Source: Deltaproteobacteria bacterium (GTDB lineage: Bacteria; Myxococcota_A; Polyangia; HGW-17; SLPX01). Taken from it: DNA of 7,453 bases. The DNA is taken from positions 1 through 7,453 of the forward strand of contig JAABSF010000121.1 of NCBI GenBank assembly GCA_011390535.1, written 5' to 3'. The notes below the pieces were generated by a model, which saw nothing but the letters and a program-made list of their open reading frames with translations, had not been told where the DNA came from and did no database searches. The position numbers were made by a program, and so were the translations under genes. This document shows positions 6,282 to 7,453 of the stretch, one piece after another. The number at the start of each line of letters is the position of its first letter. Positions within the stretch are counted from its first letter, which is position 1.

Positions 6282-6503
6282 ATGAAGAACATCACCTTGT
6301 CCATGGAAAATGACATCATTGAAGCCGGACGCAAGTATGCCCGGGACCATCACACTACCTTGAATAACTTGATCCGGCAGCTGCTGAGACAAACCGTGCT
6401 TAGGCCGTCGACGCAATGGCTGGATGAGAATTTCGAATTAATGGATAGGGCTAAAGGCCGCTCAAGCAAAAAAATCAAGCGCGAGGATTTGTATCGTGTC
6501 TAA
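6282..6503 (+). CDS. vapB: VapB-type antitoxin, ribbon-helix-helix
   Basis: A 73-residue protein that should bind and neutralise the VapC toxin encoded next to it, and repress the shared promoter. Residues 1-40 fit a ribbon-helix-helix DNA-binding domain: a beta strand KNITLSM, helix 1 DIIEAGRKYARDH, the turn TTLNN and helix 2 LIRQLLRQ. The C-terminal part, with its Trp, a GRSS stretch and the closing REDLYRV, resembles the toxin-binding tail of RHH-type VapB proteins. Its last eight bases overlap the vapC start, the usual translational coupling in these operons. It looks intact. The exact antitoxin subfamily is not certain. Confidence 0.82.
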   Translation: MKNITLSMENDIIEAGRKYARDHHTTLNNLIRQLLRQTVLRPSTQWLDENFELMDRAKGRSSKKIKREDLYRV

Positions 6504-6912
6504 ATCCTTCCTGGATACCAACATCCTGATCTATACGGCAGACCATAGAAACAAGCGCAAACGTGATACCGCCCGGAATCTGGTAAAAGACATTGTTAGC
6601 GACGGCAATGGTGTGATCAGCACCCAGGTAATGCAGGAATTCTATGTAGCGGCTACCAAAAAACTGAACATCAGGGCTCTGCAAGCCAAGAAATTGCTGC
6701 ATGGCTGGGAAAATTTTGAGGTTGTGATGGTATCGCCCGTTATGATCAAAGATGCGATTGATTGCAGCATACTCAACCAGCTTTCTTTTTGGGATGGGCT
6801 GATTGTAATAGCAGCGGAAAAAGCACGATGTGATTTGCTTTATTCCGAAGATCTAAATCATGATCAAGTGATTAACGGTGTGAAAATTCAAAATCCCTTT
6901 TCTTCCAATTAA
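6496..6912 (+). CDS. vapC: VapC-type toxin, PIN-domain ribonuclease
   Basis: A 138-residue PIN-domain protein. VapC toxins are Mg-dependent endoribonucleases that cut tRNA or rRNA when VapB is degraded. All four acidic positions expected of an active site are present: Asp7 in FLDTN, Glu48 in QEFY, Asp100 in FWDGL and Asp119 in SEDL, so the toxin is probably active. The length is normal for the family. The start is a GTG that overlaps the vapB stop by eight bases; GAGGA at 6482-6486 inside vapB is a suitable ribosome binding site. The RNA target cannot be told from sequence. No clear intrinsic terminator follows, only the palindrome GAAAACGTTTTC (6924-6935). Confidence 0.9.
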   Translation: MSKSFLDTNILIYTADHRNKRKRDTARNLVKDIVSDGNGVISTQVMQEFYVAATKKLNIRALQAKKLLHGWENFEVVMVSPVMIKDAIDCSILNQLSFWDGLIVIAAEKARCDLLYSEDLNHDQVINGVKIQNPFSSN

Positions 6913-6984
6913 ACCTTCTGCCGGAAAACGTTTTCATGAGTGATTAGATTGCTAGAGACAGTTAATGTTAAACTATACAGGATC

Positions 6985-7088
6985 TCATTGAGATTCGGAC
7001 AAAAATGCTCGCAGAGCCGTCGAGGCGCTCGCCTTCGGATAGATCGCCAACCGAACAGGCCGTCGCCTTCAGGCGGCGGTAGTTGACA
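6985..7088 (+). mobile_element. Possible right-end remnant of an IS200/IS605-type element
   Basis: This gene-free, GC-rich stretch in AT-rich surroundings has two tandem hairpins. The first (7017-7038) pairs CCG and GAGGC with GCCTT and CGG around a GCTC loop, with a 2-nt bulge. The second (7060-7079) is an eight-pair stem, CCGTCGCC with GGCGGCGG, one G-T wobble and a TTCA tetraloop. TAGTTGAC follows directly at 7080-7087. A subterminal hairpin with a short loop followed by TAGTTGAC recalls the right ends of IS200/IS605-family elements. No tnpA or tnpB is present, so this would be a decayed or miniature copy. The left boundary is a guess. It could also be an unrelated structured RNA. The assignment rests on memory of such ends and needs a search. 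Confidence 0.35.
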
Positions 7089-7089
7089 C

Positions 7090-7121
7090 AGAAGAAAGAA
7101 ACCCCCGCATTGATGCGGGGG
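7090..7121 (-). terminator. Intrinsic terminator of the alpha/beta hydrolase gene
   Basis: A perfect inverted repeat, CCCCCGCA-TTGA-TGCGGGGG (7102-7121), is followed on the minus strand by TTTCTTTCTTC. It lies 19 nt beyond the hydrolase stop codon, where a Rho-independent terminator for that gene is expected. The T-tract is on the minus-strand side only, so it does not serve vapC well. Confidence 0.8.
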
Positions 7122-7140
7122 AGCTTCCGTTTGAGATAAA

Positions 7141-7453
7141 TCAGTTACCGAGTTCGGCTTTTTTCTCGGATCTGAACCGACTGATGAACTCCATGAGATC
7201 TTCGAACACCTCGTCGGCTTCCATATCCTGCATCATCTCATGCCCTGATTTCATGAACCAAGACAAATCACGATGTTCTGAAGAGACGTTTTCGTAGATT
7301 ATATTGGCGGAGACCGGATCCACAACCGTGTCGGCTTTCGACTGCACAATATGAATCGGCACCTTTAACTGTGGGAGCTCTCGCTTTATGCGATCAGAGT
7401 AACGATAGAGAGATAAAAAAGCGTCGGTGGGAAACTTTTTATAGTTCTCGCAA
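7141..7453 (-). CDS. Alpha/beta hydrolase (carboxylesterase/lipase-like), C-terminal part
   Basis: The gene reads leftward from beyond the right edge; the frame is open from 7452 to the TGA at 7143-7141, giving 103 visible residues with no start codon in view. PIHIVQSKADTVVDP carries the catalytic aspartate (ADTVV, visible residue 41) and SGHEMM the catalytic histidine (residue 71). ANIIYENV between them and the closing DLMEFISRF are typical of monoacylglycerol lipase or Est30-like carboxylesterases. The nucleophilic serine would be outside the window. These enzymes hydrolyse carboxylic esters; the substrate is unknown. No signal peptide can be assessed. A strong terminator follows the stop. 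Confidence 0.82.
   Translation of the reverse strand, partial: CENYKKFPTDAFLSLYRYSDRIKRELPQLKVPIHIVQSKADTVVDPVSANIIYENVSSEHRDLSWFMKSGHEMMQDMEADEVFEDLMEFISRFRSEKKAELGN

Overview
The window looks like a stretch of a chromosome, or a contig from one, of a Gram-negative bacterium. It has two predicted lipoproteins, housekeeping genes with strong Shine-Dalgarno sites, and base composition that looks mid-range by eye. The lysine-rich lipoprotein with many paired cysteines resembles secreted proteins of Myxococcota, Bradymonadota and other former deltaproteobacteria. That placement is an inference from style; no marker gene here settles it.

Left part, plus strand (1-3602): the last 81 codons of an aconitase X-type dehydratase; a 299-residue predicted lipoprotein with a six-cysteine head and four imperfect helical repeats that each carry a cysteine pair; an AmrS-type radical SAM enzyme; and prmC, the release-factor glutamine methyltransferase, which carries an extra loop of about 21 residues beside its active site. 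The gaps between these genes hold a strong hairpin (304-326), a perfect 12-bp tandem duplication (1440-1463) and only weak terminator candidates.

Middle, minus strand (3696-5795): a 699-residue predicted lipoprotein with the layout of an alkaline-phosphatase-superfamily phosphodiesterase. The nucleophile and several metal ligands appear to be replaced, so it is probably a pseudoenzyme. It converges on prmC and starts from a clear AGGAGG site.

Right part (5796-7453): about 430 bp of AT-rich DNA with a bulged hairpin, a triple CTCTGCG repeat and a promoter with 10-bp direct repeats leads into a complete vapBC toxin-antitoxin pair. Beyond it, 6913-7089 holds two tandem GC-rich hairpins followed by TAGTTGAC, which resembles the right end of an IS200/IS605-type element without its transposase. 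The window closes with a perfect intrinsic terminator and the C-terminal third or so of a minus-strand alpha/beta hydrolase that runs off the edge.

No single multi-gene pathway is visible. The genes look like neighbours rather than partners, apart from vapB-vapC. The most unusual items are the cysteine-pair repeat lipoprotein, the apparent pseudo-phosphatase lipoprotein and the possible transposon-end remnant beside vapBC. No tRNA, rRNA or CRISPR array was seen.
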